Below, piece after piece: positions 26,987 through 36,597 of a stretch of DNA of 64,000 bases. The first letter of the stretch is position 1, and every line of letters starts with the position of its first letter. Both the position numbers and the translations under genes were made by a program. The stretch covers positions 186,001 to 250,000 of the forward strand of contig NZ_JAKGUE010000001.1 in the NCBI RefSeq assembly GCF_021568795.1. The letters are read 5' to 3'. The stretch comes from Dethiosulfovibrio faecalis (GTDB lineage: Bacteria; Synergistota; Synergistia; Synergistales; Dethiosulfovibrionaceae). The notes below the pieces were generated by a model. That model was not told the origin of the DNA. It saw only the letters and a program-made list of their open reading frames with translations, and did no database searches.

Positions 26987-27399
26987 CGAGAAGAATCGTG
27001 GCTTTGGATATGGGGACCGTCCGAATAGGGGTCGCCATGAGCGACCCCCTGGGATCTTTTGCCCAGGGGGTCGCGGTATGGGATGCCGAAGGAGACTGGC
27101 TCTCCGATTTGAGAGAGCTCGTCACCTCTCGGAACGTCTCCACCGTTGTGGTAGGGCTTCCCATAAGGGAGAACGGGACGAAGGGACCTTCCGCCGAGAA
27201 CGTGGAGGCCAAGACCGAGGCGGTAAGAGAGGCATTTCCCGATTTGGAGATAGTGATGTGGGACGAGAGATACACCTCCACCATAGCCAACAGGGTGCTG
27301 ATCGAGGGAGACGTGTCCAGAAAAAAGAGAAAGGGTCAGGTGGATAAGGTAGCCGCCACAGTGATATTGCAGGGATATCTGGATTCCCTGAGGAGGTAA
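26983..27399 (+). CDS. ruvX: Putative pre-16S rRNA nuclease / Holliday junction resolvase YqgF
   Basis: 138-residue RNase H-like protein of the YqgF/RuvX family. First acidic motif ALDMGTVRIGVAMSD, then VVGLPIRENGTKGPSAENV, WDERYTSTIANRVL and the late VDKVAATVILQGYLD with the final Asp. E. coli YqgF matures the 16S rRNA 5' end; resolvase activity has also been proposed. GTG start overlaps the alaS stop, a common alaS-ruvX pairing, and mutS begins 2 nt after its stop. Confidence 0.92.
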   Translation: MTRRIVALDMGTVRIGVAMSDPLGSFAQGVAVWDAEGDWLSDLRELVTSRNVSTVVVGLPIRENGTKGPSAENVEAKTEAVREAFPDLEIVMWDERYTSTIANRVLIEGDVSRKKRKGQVDKVAATVILQGYLDSLRR

Positions 27400-27400
27400 T

Positions 27401-29980
27401 ATGTTGAAAAGCTTCACCTTGCCGGATGGAGTAAAAATGACTCCTATGTTGGAGCAATTCGTCCGGTGGAAAAACGAGTACCCCGAAGCTCTTCTTTTCT
27501 TTCGCATGGGAGATTTCTACGAGCTTTTTTTCGACGACGCCAAGGTGGCCTCGGAGGTTCTCGATATAGCCTTGACCGCCAGAGACCAGGGCAAAAAGAT
27601 CCCCATGGCTGGGATCCCTCATCATGCGGCGGAGAGCTACCTTGGAAAATTGATAAAAAAAGGCTATCACGTGGCCATATGCGAACAGATGACCGAGCCG
27701 GACGGCCGTTCTCTGGTGGATCGTCAGGTTATAAGACTGGTTACTCCCGGGACCTATCTTCCGGAAGAGACCGGAAACGACGGACGACTGGTCGCGGTTC
27801 GGAGACTGGATCGGCACAGATGGGCGGTTGGATCGCTGGAACCGGGAACCGGTTTTCTGGAGGCGGGGGCGATGCCTTTGGACGAGGTAAGAGGGTTCCT
27901 GTCCGCCTACAGAGGATCGGAGATACTTCGCCCCAAAGGGAAGCTCCCGGAGGAGATAGCTTCCCTTATCGAGAGTGCCCCGATTGTCGAACTGCCTGTG
28001 GAGGAATTCGATCCAGCCGGAGGAGCCAGATGGCTTCAGCATAGATGGGACCTGGCCTCTCTTCAGGGTTTCGGTTTTCAGGATGGCGCTCCGGAAATAG
28101 GGGTCGCTGCAGCCCTGCTTCGTTATCTGGAGGAAACTCAGTTCGGAGCTGCCAGACACGTATCGGGAATAACCCCGGTGCTTTCCTCCCGATATCTGCA
28201 CCTCGACGTAACCACTCAGAGGAACCTCGAGCTTTTCGACGGTGACGGACCGTCTCTTTACGACATACTGAACCGGTGCAAGACGGCCTGCGGAAGAAGA
28301 CGTCTGAGAGAGTGGATAACGAGGCCTTTGATGGATCCAGGGGAAATCTCCCGCCGTCTCGACGTTCAGGAAACCCTTATTAACTCCTCGGACGGATTGA
28401 ACGATCTGCAGGAGGGACTCGGGCGTTGCAAGGATATCGAGAGATCTCTGGCGAGGTTGCACATGCGATCGGGGAATCCCAGGGACCTGGCGGCGGTCAG
28501 GGATACCTTATCCGCTCTCCCCTCCATAGAGGAGGCCCTTAAAAGTGTGGGTTTGTCCCATCTGCTTCCCTGTAACGACGACTTTCACGGCATATCGGAT
28601 CTTCTCTCCAGGGGGATTGAGGACAGTCCGTCCAGGGTTCTCGGAAGCGGAAAAATCGTGAGAGACGGTTTCGACGATAAGCTGGACGAATGGAGGAACT
28701 TTGCCGAGAGAGGTCAGGGATGGCTGAACGATTTTACCCAGAGGGAGAGAGATCGGCTTTCAATTCCCAGGCTGAAGACGGGATATTCCAGGGTCTTCGG
28801 GTATTACGTGGAGATAGGAAAGGGCTCTATGAGGGACGATCTCGAGCTTCCCGAGGATTACAGGAGACGGCAGACCCTGGTTTCGGCTGAACGTTACACC
28901 ACTTCGGAGCTGGGCGATTTCGAGGAAAGAATGTCGAGATCGGAGGGGGAGGTTCGAAAACGAGAGACCGAGTTGTACGGTATGCTCTTGGAGAAAACCC
29001 TGGAAGAGACAGAAAAGCTCCAGTCTCTAGGCAGAGCGTTGGGGAATCTGGATGTCCTGGCCTCCCTGGCGGAGGTCTCCAGAGAGAGAGGATATATCAG
29101 ACCTGAATTCAGCGATGGCGGAGACATCTCGATAAAAGGAGGCCGCCATCCCGTAGTCGAGGCCGTACAGAAAGAAATTCCATTCGTTCCGAACGACGTG
29201 GATATGAAGATGGAAGGAAACAGGTTGGCCATAGTTACTGGGCCCAACATGGCGGGCAAGTCTACCTATCTCAGGATGACCGCCCTTCTCGTCATAATGG
29301 CTCAGATGGGGACCTATATACCGGCGGAATCGGCAGAGCTGGGACTCTGCGACAGGGTTTTCACCAGACTGGGAGCCAGAGATGAACTGGCCTTCGGGAA
29401 CAGTACCTTCATGGTCGAGATGGTGGAGACCGCCAACATACTGCACAACGTCACGGACAGAAGCCTGGTCATTTTAGACGAGGTGGGACGAGGAACGTCC
29501 ACCTACGATGGCATGAGCATAGCCTGGGCCGTCCTGGAGTACCTCCAGGGTGCCTGTGGTCGCTGTCCCAAGGTTCTTTTCGCCACACACTATCACGAGC
29601 TCACCGCTCTGGAGGGGCGGATGCCCCACGTCTTCAACCTGAGGGTGGAGGTGGAGGAGCGTCCGGACGGGGTGACTTTTCTTCACAGGGTGGTTCCCGG
29701 TCCTGCCGATAGATCCTACGGAGTCGAGGTGGCTCGGTTGGCCGGATTGCCCCGAGTGGTTTTGTGCCGGGCTCAGGAGCTTTTGGAACGTTTCGAGAAA
29801 AGTTCGGAAGATGGGGCGTCGGTTCCGGAACCCTCCGTTCAGATGGAGTTTTTCGACCTGAAGGGAGATGCCATAATACAGGAACTAGCCTCTCTATCCC
29901 CGGACGAACTGACCCCTATTCAGGCTCTGGAGAAAATCTACGAGCTGCACGAGGAAGCCCGAAAGGCGGTGAAACCTTGA
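27401..29980 (+). CDS. mutS: DNA mismatch repair protein MutS
   Basis: 859-residue MutS1. N-terminal mismatch-binding domain with the Phe-X-Glu motif in MGDFYELFFDDA, connector, lever and clamp domains, and the ABC-type ATPase with Walker A GPNMAGKSTY, the FMVEM signature region and Walker B VILDEVGRGTSTYDG. The C-terminal tail is of normal length. ATG 27401 is 2 nt after ruvX with GAGGAGG upstream. Its stop overlaps the TTG start of mutL (TTGA), so the two repair proteins are co-translated. Confidence 0.97.
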   Translation: MLKSFTLPDGVKMTPMLEQFVRWKNEYPEALLFFRMGDFYELFFDDAKVASEVLDIALTARDQGKKIPMAGIPHHAAESYLGKLIKKGYHVAICEQMTEPDGRSLVDRQVIRLVTPGTYLPEETGNDGRLVAVRRLDRHRWAVGSLEPGTGFLEAGAMPLDEVRGFLSAYRGSEILRPKGKLPEEIASLIESAPIVELPVEEFDPAGGARWLQHRWDLASLQGFGFQDGAPEIGVAAALLRYLEETQFGAARHVSGITPVLSSRYLHLDVTTQRNLELFDGDGPSLYDILNRCKTACGRRRLREWITRPLMDPGEISRRLDVQETLINSSDGLNDLQEGLGRCKDIERSLARLHMRSGNPRDLAAVRDTLSALPSIEEALKSVGLSHLLPCNDDFHGISDLLSRGIEDSPSRVLGSGKIVRDGFDDKLDEWRNFAERGQGWLNDFTQRERDRLSIPRLKTGYSRVFGYYVEIGKGSMRDDLELPEDYRRRQTLVSAERYTTSELGDFEERMSRSEGEVRKRETELYGMLLEKTLEETEKLQSLGRALGNLDVLASLAEVSRERGYIRPEFSDGGDISIKGGRHPVVEAVQKEIPFVPNDVDMKMEGNRLAIVTGPNMAGKSTYLRMTALLVIMAQMGTYIPAESAELGLCDRVFTRLGARDELAFGNSTFMVEMVETANILHNVTDRSLVILDEVGRGTSTYDGMSIAWAVLEYLQGACGRCPKVLFATHYHELTALEGRMPHVFNLRVEVEERPDGVTFLHRVVPGPADRSYGVEVARLAGLPRVVLCRAQELLERFEKSSEDGASVPEPSVQMEFFDLKGDAIIQELASLSPDELTPIQALEKIYELHEEARKAVKP

Positions 29981-31734
29981 CGATCCATAGATTGCCCCAA
30001 ACTGTAGCCATGAGAATAGCGGCGGGAGAGGTCGTAGAAAGACCGATCTCCGTCGTAAAAGAGCTGATGGAGAACAGTCTTGACGCGGGGTCCTCCAGGA
30101 TCTCCGTATCGGTGATCCAAGGCGGTCGCCTTTCAATCGTGGTCGAGGACGATGGTTGCGGCATTACCCGAGAGGATCTGCCTCTAGCAGTGGAAAGCCA
30201 CGCTACCAGCAAGATATGCTCTATCGAGGACCTCGAGGCCATTGCGACCTTGGGGTACAGAGGAGAGGCCCTAGCCAGCGTGGCGGCGGTGAGCCGCCTG
30301 GACATAAGGAGCAGGACAAACCAAGAGGACAGCGGCTCCTGGCTCAGGATGGAGGGGGGGGGCTCTCCCGAGGTGGACGAGCAGAACTGTCGTGTGGGTA
30401 CCAGGGTACAGGTGGACGATCTATTCTTCAATCTTCCGGCGAGGCGCAAGTTTCTTAAGAGCGCCAGAGCGGAACTTCGAAGGGTAACCAAAGTAGTTCA
30501 GGAGTTTAGCGTCGCCTATCCCTCGGTTGCCTTCATCTTGAACAGCGACGGTAAAAAGATCTACGAGACCCAGGGGACCAGGGACAGGGTGGATGTCCTG
30601 AAGGGCCTTTGGGGGAACGAACCGGAGATACTGACCTCGTCGGGGGCTAGAGGCCCTTACTCGGTCACCCTTTGGTGGCAGAGGATCTCCAAGGTCTCCC
30701 GGGTTTCCGTAATGGCTTTCGTCAACGGCAGGAGGGTGGAGGACGGAACGATCAGGGCGGCTATCTCCTCCGGCGAGACCCATCCGGGAGGGAACTGGGC
30801 CGTATGGATAGAGACCCCGCCAGACGAGGTGGACGTGAACGTACATCCGGCGAAGACGGAGGTCCTCTTCAGACATGGAGGCGATCTCTTTGCCGCGGTC
30901 AGGGACGGAGCGGTCTCCATGAAAGGCCGGACCTTGCCGGAGTGGAAAAGCCGTCCGTTCCCGCGAACAGGATCTCCTGCCGGGGCCTATGCTCCGAAAT
31001 ACGCTCCGAAAGGAGAAGCTCTCTTCAGAGGGGTGGAACCTTTCCCTTCCTCTTCCGGATCCGGCGGCGATACTCGCCCCAGGTCCTTTAAATTTTCCTC
31101 TGTCCCTGCAGCGGAATCCTCATTCCTTCCGATCAGGGAGCAGGTTAGCGACCCCGTGGAGGTGGACGAGGGGCCCCATATCTCATATCTGGGACAACTG
31201 AATTCGGGATACCTCGTTTTCGACGACGGTGGCGACATGGTCTTGATGGACCCCCATGCGGCACACGAGAGGATAAACTTCGAGAGGATAAAGAAGCGCT
31301 GTTCTTCCGGGTACGGAACTCAACACTTAGCCGCTCCCGTTCACCTGCCTCCTACGATGGCATCCGAGGTCGATCACAGGGAGGAACGTCTTGTCTCTGT
31401 CGGTTTCGTCTTTTCCGTCGGCGACGGGGAAACCACGCTGGAGGGGATTCCCGACGTCCCCGGTTGTTCTTCCGTATCTCCCGTCGATATGCTCAGGACC
31501 ACCATCGCCTCGCTGTCGGAAAACACCGATACAGGCGAGATAATGTGGCTGAAGTGGGCTACCTTGGCGTGCAAGGCCTCGGTGAAACTTACCTGGAAGC
31601 TGTCTCGGGAGGAAGCCGTAGCTCTTTGGAGAGATCTCACCCATTGCGAAACCCCCTCCGCCTGTCCTCACGGGAGGCCCGCTGTGTTGAGACTTTCCTC
31701 TGAGAAGATGGCCTCCCATTTCGAGAGGAGTTGA
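29977..31734 (+). CDS. mutL: DNA mismatch repair protein MutL, endonuclease type
   Basis: 585 residues. GHKL ATPase N-terminus: ENSLDAGSS (motif I), DDGCGI (motif II), TLGYRGEALASV (motif III). The C-terminal dimerisation domain has DPHAAHERINFE, an endonuclease DxHA-X2-E-X4-E motif with Pro in place of the usual Gln, plus ACKASVK and CPHGRP, the other metal-site motifs of nicking MutLs. Linker of ~100 residues is Pro/Ser-rich. TTG 29977 overlaps the mutS stop. A run of nine G bases at 30354-30362 falls inside the ATPase domain, a potential frameshift hot spot. Confidence 0.95.
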   Translation: MTIHRLPQTVAMRIAAGEVVERPISVVKELMENSLDAGSSRISVSVIQGGRLSIVVEDDGCGITREDLPLAVESHATSKICSIEDLEAIATLGYRGEALASVAAVSRLDIRSRTNQEDSGSWLRMEGGGSPEVDEQNCRVGTRVQVDDLFFNLPARRKFLKSARAELRRVTKVVQEFSVAYPSVAFILNSDGKKIYETQGTRDRVDVLKGLWGNEPEILTSSGARGPYSVTLWWQRISKVSRVSVMAFVNGRRVEDGTIRAAISSGETHPGGNWAVWIETPPDEVDVNVHPAKTEVLFRHGGDLFAAVRDGAVSMKGRTLPEWKSRPFPRTGSPAGAYAPKYAPKGEALFRGVEPFPSSSGSGGDTRPRSFKFSSVPAAESSFLPIREQVSDPVEVDEGPHISYLGQLNSGYLVFDDGGDMVLMDPHAAHERINFERIKKRCSSGYGTQHLAAPVHLPPTMASEVDHREERLVSVGFVFSVGDGETTLEGIPDVPGCSSVSPVDMLRTTIASLSENTDTGEIMWLKWATLACKASVKLTWKLSREEAVALWRDLTHCETPSACPHGRPAVLRLSSEKMASHFERS

Positions 31735-31738
31735 ATCT

Positions 31739-32695
31739 TTGGCTATTCCGATATTGGCCGTTATAGGCCCTACCGCCGTGGGGAAGACCTCCCTGAGTCT
31801 GGACTTCGCCAAGGCACTGAACGGAGAGGTTATATCGGTGGACTCCAGGCAGGTCTATCGTTATATGGATGTAGGCACCGATAAAGTGGATCATACGACC
31901 AGGAGGGAGATACTGCACCATCTCATAGACGTAGTCGACCCCGATGAGACCTTCAGTGCCGCGGATTTCGCCGAACAGGCAACCGCCGCTGCCGATAGAA
32001 TAAGGGAGAGAGGGAGGGTCCCCATCCTGGTAGGAGGAACGCCGTTTTACTACAGGGCCATGTTGGACGAGGTCCTTACGATCGACGTTCCCTCCGATCC
32101 GGATATCCGAAGGGAGCTGGACGCAGTAGGAGACGAGGAGAACGGTCCTGCCAAGCTACATTCCATCTTGGAGGAGGTGGACCCAGATAGCGCCTCGAGG
32201 CTTCACGTCAACGATACGGTGAGGGTGATAAGGGCCATCGAGATATTCAAGCTCTCGGGCAAGCCCTCTTCCTGGTGGCGCGATCGTCCCAAGAAGGAGA
32301 GCGGACGGTTCGCCCCATTGTATTTCGGTCTGACCAGGCCGAGAGAAGAGCTTCATCGAACGATAGCCAAGAGGGTTCGTCAGCAGTTTCACGGTGGCTA
32401 TCCCGAAGAGGTTCGCTGGCTTCTGGACAACGGTTTCTCTCCCGAGCTCCCGTCTATGAAGGGTTTCGGCTACAGAGAGCTGGTACTCTACCATATGGGT
32501 AAGATGTCTCTGGAGGAGGGAATCGAGTCCGACACCGCGGCTACCAGACGGTTTTCCAAAAGACAGATGACCTGGTTTAGAAAATTTTCTCCCGCCATAT
32601 GGTACGATCTCTCGGAAAAAGAGTATAATAAAGTGTTGTCGTCGATGATCGATGAGGCGGTGCGCCATCTGAGAGCCGGGGGTGTCGTCCTGTGA
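31739..32695 (+). CDS. miaA: tRNA dimethylallyltransferase
   Basis: 318-residue prenyltransferase modifying A37 of tRNAs reading UNN codons. P-loop GPTAVGKTSLSLDFA, the substrate motif ISVDSRQVYRYMDVGTDK, then HLIDVVDPDETFSAADF and GGTPFYYRAML; the C-terminal KGFGYREL and RRFSKRQMTWFRK segments are also conserved. TTG start at 31739 with GAGGAG 8 nt upstream. Follows mutL by 4 nt, the usual mutS-mutL-miaA order, and overlaps ispH by GTGA. Confidence 0.96.
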   Translation: MAIPILAVIGPTAVGKTSLSLDFAKALNGEVISVDSRQVYRYMDVGTDKVDHTTRREILHHLIDVVDPDETFSAADFAEQATAAADRIRERGRVPILVGGTPFYYRAMLDEVLTIDVPSDPDIRRELDAVGDEENGPAKLHSILEEVDPDSASRLHVNDTVRVIRAIEIFKLSGKPSSWWRDRPKKESGRFAPLYFGLTRPREELHRTIAKRVRQQFHGGYPEEVRWLLDNGFSPELPSMKGFGYRELVLYHMGKMSLEEGIESDTAATRRFSKRQMTWFRKFSPAIWYDLSEKEYNKVLSSMIDEAVRHLRAGGVVL

Positions 32696-33519
32696 AAGTA
32701 GCTGTGGCGGAGCCTACGGGGCTTTGTTTCGGAGTTAAGAGGGCCATCCGTACGATGGAGGAAGCCTTGGAGGAGAAGGGAAGGGTCTTCTGTATAGGCA
32801 GCCCTATCCATAACCCTCAGGAGGTTCAGCGATTGGTGGACAAGGGACTGGTCGTAGTGGAAGACGACGATTGGATCCCTCCTGACCAGCCCGTTTTCGT
32901 GAGGGCTCACGGGATATCTCCGGACGTGCATCGGCGACTTCAGGACAAAGGCGCCCGCATAATAGACGGGACCTGTCCTTTCGTTAGAAAAGCTCAGGAG
33001 ATGGCAGGCAGGCTGTCGAGAGAGGGGTATTACCTCGTGGTTCTCGGCGACGAGAACCATCCGGAGATAAAGGGTATCCTAGGTTACGTAGAGGGACCTT
33101 ATATGGTGGTTTCCGGGAAAAAAGATCTCCGAGCTATTGATAAAATCGATAAAATTGGTATTATATCTCAGACGACCCAGCAGGAATCGACCCTCAAGGA
33201 GCTGGTGTCAGAGGTGGTTGGGTTGGCTAGAGAGATAAAGGTCTCCAACACCATATGCAGAGCGACCGTGGAGCGTCAGGAGGCCGTTCGCCGTTTGGCC
33301 GATAAGGTCGACGGTATAGTGATAATAGGTGGCCATAACAGTGCCAATACGGGGAAACTTTTCCGCATTGCGCAGGAGTCCGGCACCCCTGCGCTCTGGG
33401 TTGAGCAAGCGGATCAGCTCGACGGGAGGTGGTTGTCGGGAAAGGGTACGATAGGTATCGCCGCCGGAGCAAGTACGCCGGATTGGCTTATCAAACAATT
33501 ACAACAAGCGATGCTTTAA
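32692..33519 (+). CDS. ispH: 4-hydroxy-3-methylbut-2-enyl diphosphate reductase
   Basis: 275-residue [4Fe-4S] enzyme, last step of the MEP isoprenoid pathway, supplying DMAPP used by MiaA. Cluster cysteines lie in [20 protein letters not shown] and [10 protein letters not shown]; substrate histidines in [16 protein letters not shown] and [10 protein letters not shown]; also ISQTTQQ and [11 protein letters not shown] start overlaps the miaA stop. In many Clostridia IspH is fused to or followed by a ribosomal S1-like protein; here the two are separate genes 32 nt apart. A promoter-like element lies inside the coding sequence. Confidence 0.95.
   Translation: MKVAVAEPTGLCFGVKRAIRTMEEALEEKGRVFCIGSPIHNPQEVQRLVDKGLVVVEDDDWIPPDQPVFVRAHGISPDVHRRLQDKGARIIDGTCPFVRKAQEMAGRLSREGYYLVVLGDENHPEIKGILGYVEGPYMVVSGKKDLRAIDKIDKIGIISQTTQQESTLKELVSEVVGLAREIKVSNTICRATVERQEAVRRLADKVDGIVIIGGHNSANTGKLFRIAQESGTPALWVEQADQLDGRWLSGKGTIGIAAGASTPDWLIKQLQQAML
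33137..33164 (+). promoter_or_regulatory. Candidate internal promoter within ispH
   Basis: TTGATA at 33137 and TATTAT at 33159 are 16 nt apart in a markedly AT-rich patch of otherwise GC-rich coding sequence. It would drive rpsA, starting about 380 nt downstream, independently of the miaA-ispH transcript. Inference from sequence only. Confidence 0.4.
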
Positions 33520-33551
33520 CCATCGCAGGACGTCAGGGGGATGTCAAGATA

Positions 33552-35090
33552 ATGAGTGAAGATATGCAGAACTACACAAACGAGGAAAACATGACCGAGA
33601 CCATGGACGAGTCCGCACCTATGACTATGGAAGAGCTTCTCGAGAGCACCGGTGGGCTCGAGGAGATCCACAGAGGCAAGGTGGTTTCCGGCAAGGTAGT
33701 GGACCAGGTCGACGGTGGATGGCTCGTAGACGTGGGCTACAAATGTGAGGGTTTTCTGCCTACCAGAGAGTGGAGCCATCATATATTGGTCGACGACAAC
33801 GAGGAGCCCGAGCTTGGACAGGAGCTTCAGGTCCAGGTGGTCAACATCCGTCAGGGTGAGGAATCTCAGCTCATCGTCAGCCGTTGGCGCTGCGAGTTCG
33901 ATCGTAGATGGCAGGAGCTGGAGGAGAAGATCTCCGGACAGGAGACTTTCTCCGTCAGAGGACTTCGCAAGGTCAAGGGCGGACTTATGGTGGACTGCTG
34001 TTCGCTAGAGGGATTCATCCCGATCTCCCATCTCGCCGAGGAGGGAAGAGGGGTAAACCCCGGCAAGTTCATCGACGAGGTGTTCGACGTAAAGCTTCTC
34101 GAGAAGGATCGTCGCAAGCGTCGTCTCGTGCTGTCTCGCAGGACCATACTGGACGAAGAGCTCAAAGAACAGAGGGAAAACTTCTACAGGGACGTGACGG
34201 AGGGAACCGTTCTGGAAGGGACGGTCAGTAGCCTCACCTCCTTTGGAGTTTTCGTGAACCTCGGTCCTATCGACGGTCTTGTCCATATCAGCGAGCTTTC
34301 CTGGCAGAGAAACGCCAAGCCCAAGGACATCGCCAAGAAGGGCGACACGGTCAAGGTCAAGGTTATAGGTATAGATCAGGAGCACAACAGGATCTCTCTC
34401 AGCGTAAAGCAGACCCAGAGCGATCCGTGGGAGACCATCACCGAGAGGTGGAAGGACGGCGATACCGCAACCGGAACGGTCACGAACGTAACCGATTTCG
34501 GCGCTTTCGTGGAGGTCGAGGCTGGAATAGAGGGCCTTATCCACATAGGAGATCTGAGCTGGACAAGGATCAAGCATCCTAAAGAGGTTATCAAGAAAGG
34601 CCAGGAGGTCGAGACCGTCGTTCTCAACGTGGATCCGGTCAAGAAGCGCCTCAGCCTCGGATACAAGCAGCTCAACGATCCGTGGGATGGCATAGAGGAC
34701 AGATATTCCAGAGGACAGGATATTCCGGTTAAGGTCGTCCGTCTAGCCGACTTCGGAGCTTTCGTGGAGCTCGAGAAGGGTGTGGAGGGCTTGATCCATA
34801 TATCCCAGCTCAGCACCAGGAGGGTAGAGAAGCCCGGGGATGTCCTATCCGAGGGGCAGGAGGTCACAGCACGGGTGATCGAGGTAAACCCCGACGATCG
34901 TAGGATTCGTCTCAGCATAAGCGCTCTCGAGGAGGGCGATAAGAGGCAGAGGGCTCCTCAGAGTGGAGCTAGGAAGAAAAAATCCGACGGTGCCAACCGT
35001 CCGATGACCAACTTCCAGTCCGAAGAAGGCCCCATAACCCTGGGCGACGCCTTCGGCGAGGCTCTGGGTAACCTATTCGACAAAGAGTAG
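33552..35090 (+). CDS. rpsA: Ribosomal protein S1-like (five S1 RNA-binding domains)
   Basis: 512 residues with an acidic Met/Glu-rich N-terminus and five S1 domains, at about residues 35-105, 120-190, 205-280, 290-365 and 380-450. The last three are the best conserved ([53 protein letters not shown]). The first two are more diverged, as in ribosome-binding S1 domains. It assists mRNA binding to the 30S subunit. ATG 33552 is chosen; an open frame reaching back into ispH is in a different frame from ispH and is not a fusion. A terminator follows. Confidence 0.92.
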   Translation: MSEDMQNYTNEENMTETMDESAPMTMEELLESTGGLEEIHRGKVVSGKVVDQVDGGWLVDVGYKCEGFLPTREWSHHILVDDNEEPELGQELQVQVVNIRQGEESQLIVSRWRCEFDRRWQELEEKISGQETFSVRGLRKVKGGLMVDCCSLEGFIPISHLAEEGRGVNPGKFIDEVFDVKLLEKDRRKRRLVLSRRTILDEELKEQRENFYRDVTEGTVLEGTVSSLTSFGVFVNLGPIDGLVHISELSWQRNAKPKDIAKKGDTVKVKVIGIDQEHNRISLSVKQTQSDPWETITERWKDGDTATGTVTNVTDFGAFVEVEAGIEGLIHIGDLSWTRIKHPKEVIKKGQEVETVVLNVDPVKKRLSLGYKQLNDPWDGIEDRYSRGQDIPVKVVRLADFGAFVELEKGVEGLIHISQLSTRRVEKPGDVLSEGQEVTARVIEVNPDDRRIRLSISALEEGDKRQRAPQSGARKKKSDGANRPMTNFQSEEGPITLGDAFGEALGNLFDKE

Positions 35091-35114
35091 CATAGACAGA
35101 GTACGTTGCCGCTT

Positions 35115-35146
35115 ACGCCATCCTCCTGAAAAGGGGATGGCGTTTT
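35115..35146 (+). terminator. Rho-independent terminator after rpsA
   Basis: Nine-base perfect stem ACGCCATCC / GGATGGCGT with an 11-nt loop, then TTTT at 35143-35146. Separates the mutS-rpsA run from def-fmt, whose ribosome site begins 11 nt later with no separate promoter seen, so partial read-through is likely. Confidence 0.8.
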
Positions 35147-35170
35147 AGCGTTAATCAGGAGGTTTTTATC

Positions 35171-35665
35171 TTGTCAGATAGAACTATAAGGATATATCCC
35201 GATCCGGTTCTTCGAGAGCCTACCAGGGAGATAGAACGGTTCGACGACGACTTCAGATCTTTCCTAAAGGAAATGGAGTCCTTGATGTACGAGTACGACG
35301 GAGTCGGCCTGGCCGCTCCTCAGGTGGGGGAGTCCCTCAAGGTGGCGGTTATCGCCTACGAGGGAAAGCTTTACGTTTTGGTCAACCCCAGGATAGTCGA
35401 CTATGACGGCCGACAGATGGACCAAGAGGGGTGCCTCAGTTTTCCTGGAATCTTCGAGGACGTAGCTAGGCCAGCTTCTGTGGTGGTGGAGGCTCAGGAC
35501 GAAAACGGAGAGCCCTATTCGGTCGAGGCGGAAGGTTTTCTCGCCAGAGCGATGTGTCATGAGATCGATCATCTGAACGGCAAGCTCATGATAGACCATC
35601 TATCTCCCATGAAAAGAGAGATGGTCAAGAAGAAACTCAAAAAGAGAAAGAAAGAGGATCTATGA
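35171..35665 (+). CDS. def: Peptide deformylase
   Basis: 164-residue metalloenzyme removing the N-formyl group from nascent proteins. All three motifs are intact: GVGLAAPQVG, EGCLSFPG (metal Cys) and HEIDHLNG (two metal His and the catalytic Glu). The C-terminus is lysine-rich (KKKLKKRKK), consistent with ribosome binding. TTG start at 35171 behind AGGAGG. It overlaps fmt by ATGA, pairing addition and removal of the formyl group in one transcript. Confidence 0.96.
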   Translation: MSDRTIRIYPDPVLREPTREIERFDDDFRSFLKEMESLMYEYDGVGLAAPQVGESLKVAVIAYEGKLYVLVNPRIVDYDGRQMDQEGCLSFPGIFEDVARPASVVVEAQDENGEPYSVEAEGFLARAMCHEIDHLNGKLMIDHLSPMKREMVKKKLKKRKKEDL

Positions 35666-36597
35666 GCTGTTGGTTTATGGGAACCGGGAGTTTTGCCTCC
35701 CTCTGCCTGAGCCGCATAGTGGAACTGGGCCTCATCCCAAAGCTGGTAGTGACCATGCCTCCCAGAAGAGGCGGTCGAAGAGGGTTGGCTGAAACCCCTA
35801 CCCCTGTGGACGTCCTGGCTACGGAGCGTAGCTTGAACGTCCACAGATCGATAGACGTAAATTCCGACCGAACTCTGCTGGATCGTATGGAATCGGACGG
35901 TCCCTCGGTTATATTCGTGATCGACTTCGGTCAGAAAGTCGGAGAGCCCTACCTTTCCATCCCGGAATACGGATGCCTGAACGTCCATCCTTCTGCATTG
36001 CCTCTTTACAGAGGAGCCGCTCCGGTCCAGAGGGCCATAATGGACGGAGCCAAGCAAACCGGCGTGACCGTTTTTCGTCTGGTCGAAAAGATGGACGCCG
36101 GGCCGATCCTGATTTCTCAGTCTATCGAGATAGATTCGGAAGAGACCGGCGGAGAGTTACTCTTTCGACTTGCATACATAGGTGGCGATCTTTTGAATAG
36201 AGGGGTACACTTATTGAAAGAGAAGGGAATTTCCCTTCAGGATCAAGATCACCTTAAAGCTACCTATGCCCACAAGATAGACAAGGCCGAGGCTCTTCTC
36301 TCCTGGGAGATGTCGGCTGTTGCTTTTCACAACACCACCCGAGCCCTCAATCCCACCCCGGGAGCCTTCACGTTTTTCCGTGATAAAAGGCTCAAGATAT
36401 GGAGAACCACTCTAACGGAGAAAGACCTAGACGACGTCGTCGGTGCGGTAAGAATAGACGAGGAAGGCTTTCCCGTAGTGCGTTGTTCTTCCGGTTCCGT
36501 AAAATTGATGGAAGTACAGCCTGAGGGCAGGAGGACCATCGACGGGAAGGATTGGTTCAAGGGTTCTCACCTTTCGGAAGGAGATCTTCTGCTATGA
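35662..36597 (+). CDS. fmt: Methionyl-tRNA formyltransferase
   Basis: 311 residues. N-terminal formyltransferase domain with the catalytic Asn and His in LNVHPSALPLYRGAAPVQ and Asp in EKMDAGPIL; C-terminal OB-like domain with the ALNPTPGAFTF signature. It formylates initiator tRNA using 10-formyl-THF. The N-terminal segment SCWFMGTGSFASLCLSRI is shorter than the usual FAGTPxFA motif region but retains MGTGSFA. Overlaps def upstream (ATGA) and the P-loop ATPase gene downstream (ATGA). Confidence 0.93.
   Translation: MSCWFMGTGSFASLCLSRIVELGLIPKLVVTMPPRRGGRRGLAETPTPVDVLATERSLNVHRSIDVNSDRTLLDRMESDGPSVIFVIDFGQKVGEPYLSIPEYGCLNVHPSALPLYRGAAPVQRAIMDGAKQTGVTVFRLVEKMDAGPILISQSIEIDSEETGGELLFRLAYIGGDLLNRGVHLLKEKGISLQDQDHLKATYAHKIDKAEALLSWEMSAVAFHNTTRALNPTPGAFTFFRDKRLKIWRTTLTEKDLDDVVGAVRIDEEGFPVVRCSSGSVKLMEVQPEGRRTIDGKDWFKGSHLSEGDLLL

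Noticed and set aside
27122-28462. 446-codon open frame on the minus strand across ruvX/mutS
   Set aside because: Lies wholly antisense to clearly conserved genes, shows no recognisable motif and has composition typical of a shadow of GC-rich codons.
33429-33551. IspH-S1 fusion protein as in some Clostridia
   Set aside because: The S1 frame extends back into ispH but in a different frame, and ispH has its own stop at 33519; two separate genes fit better.
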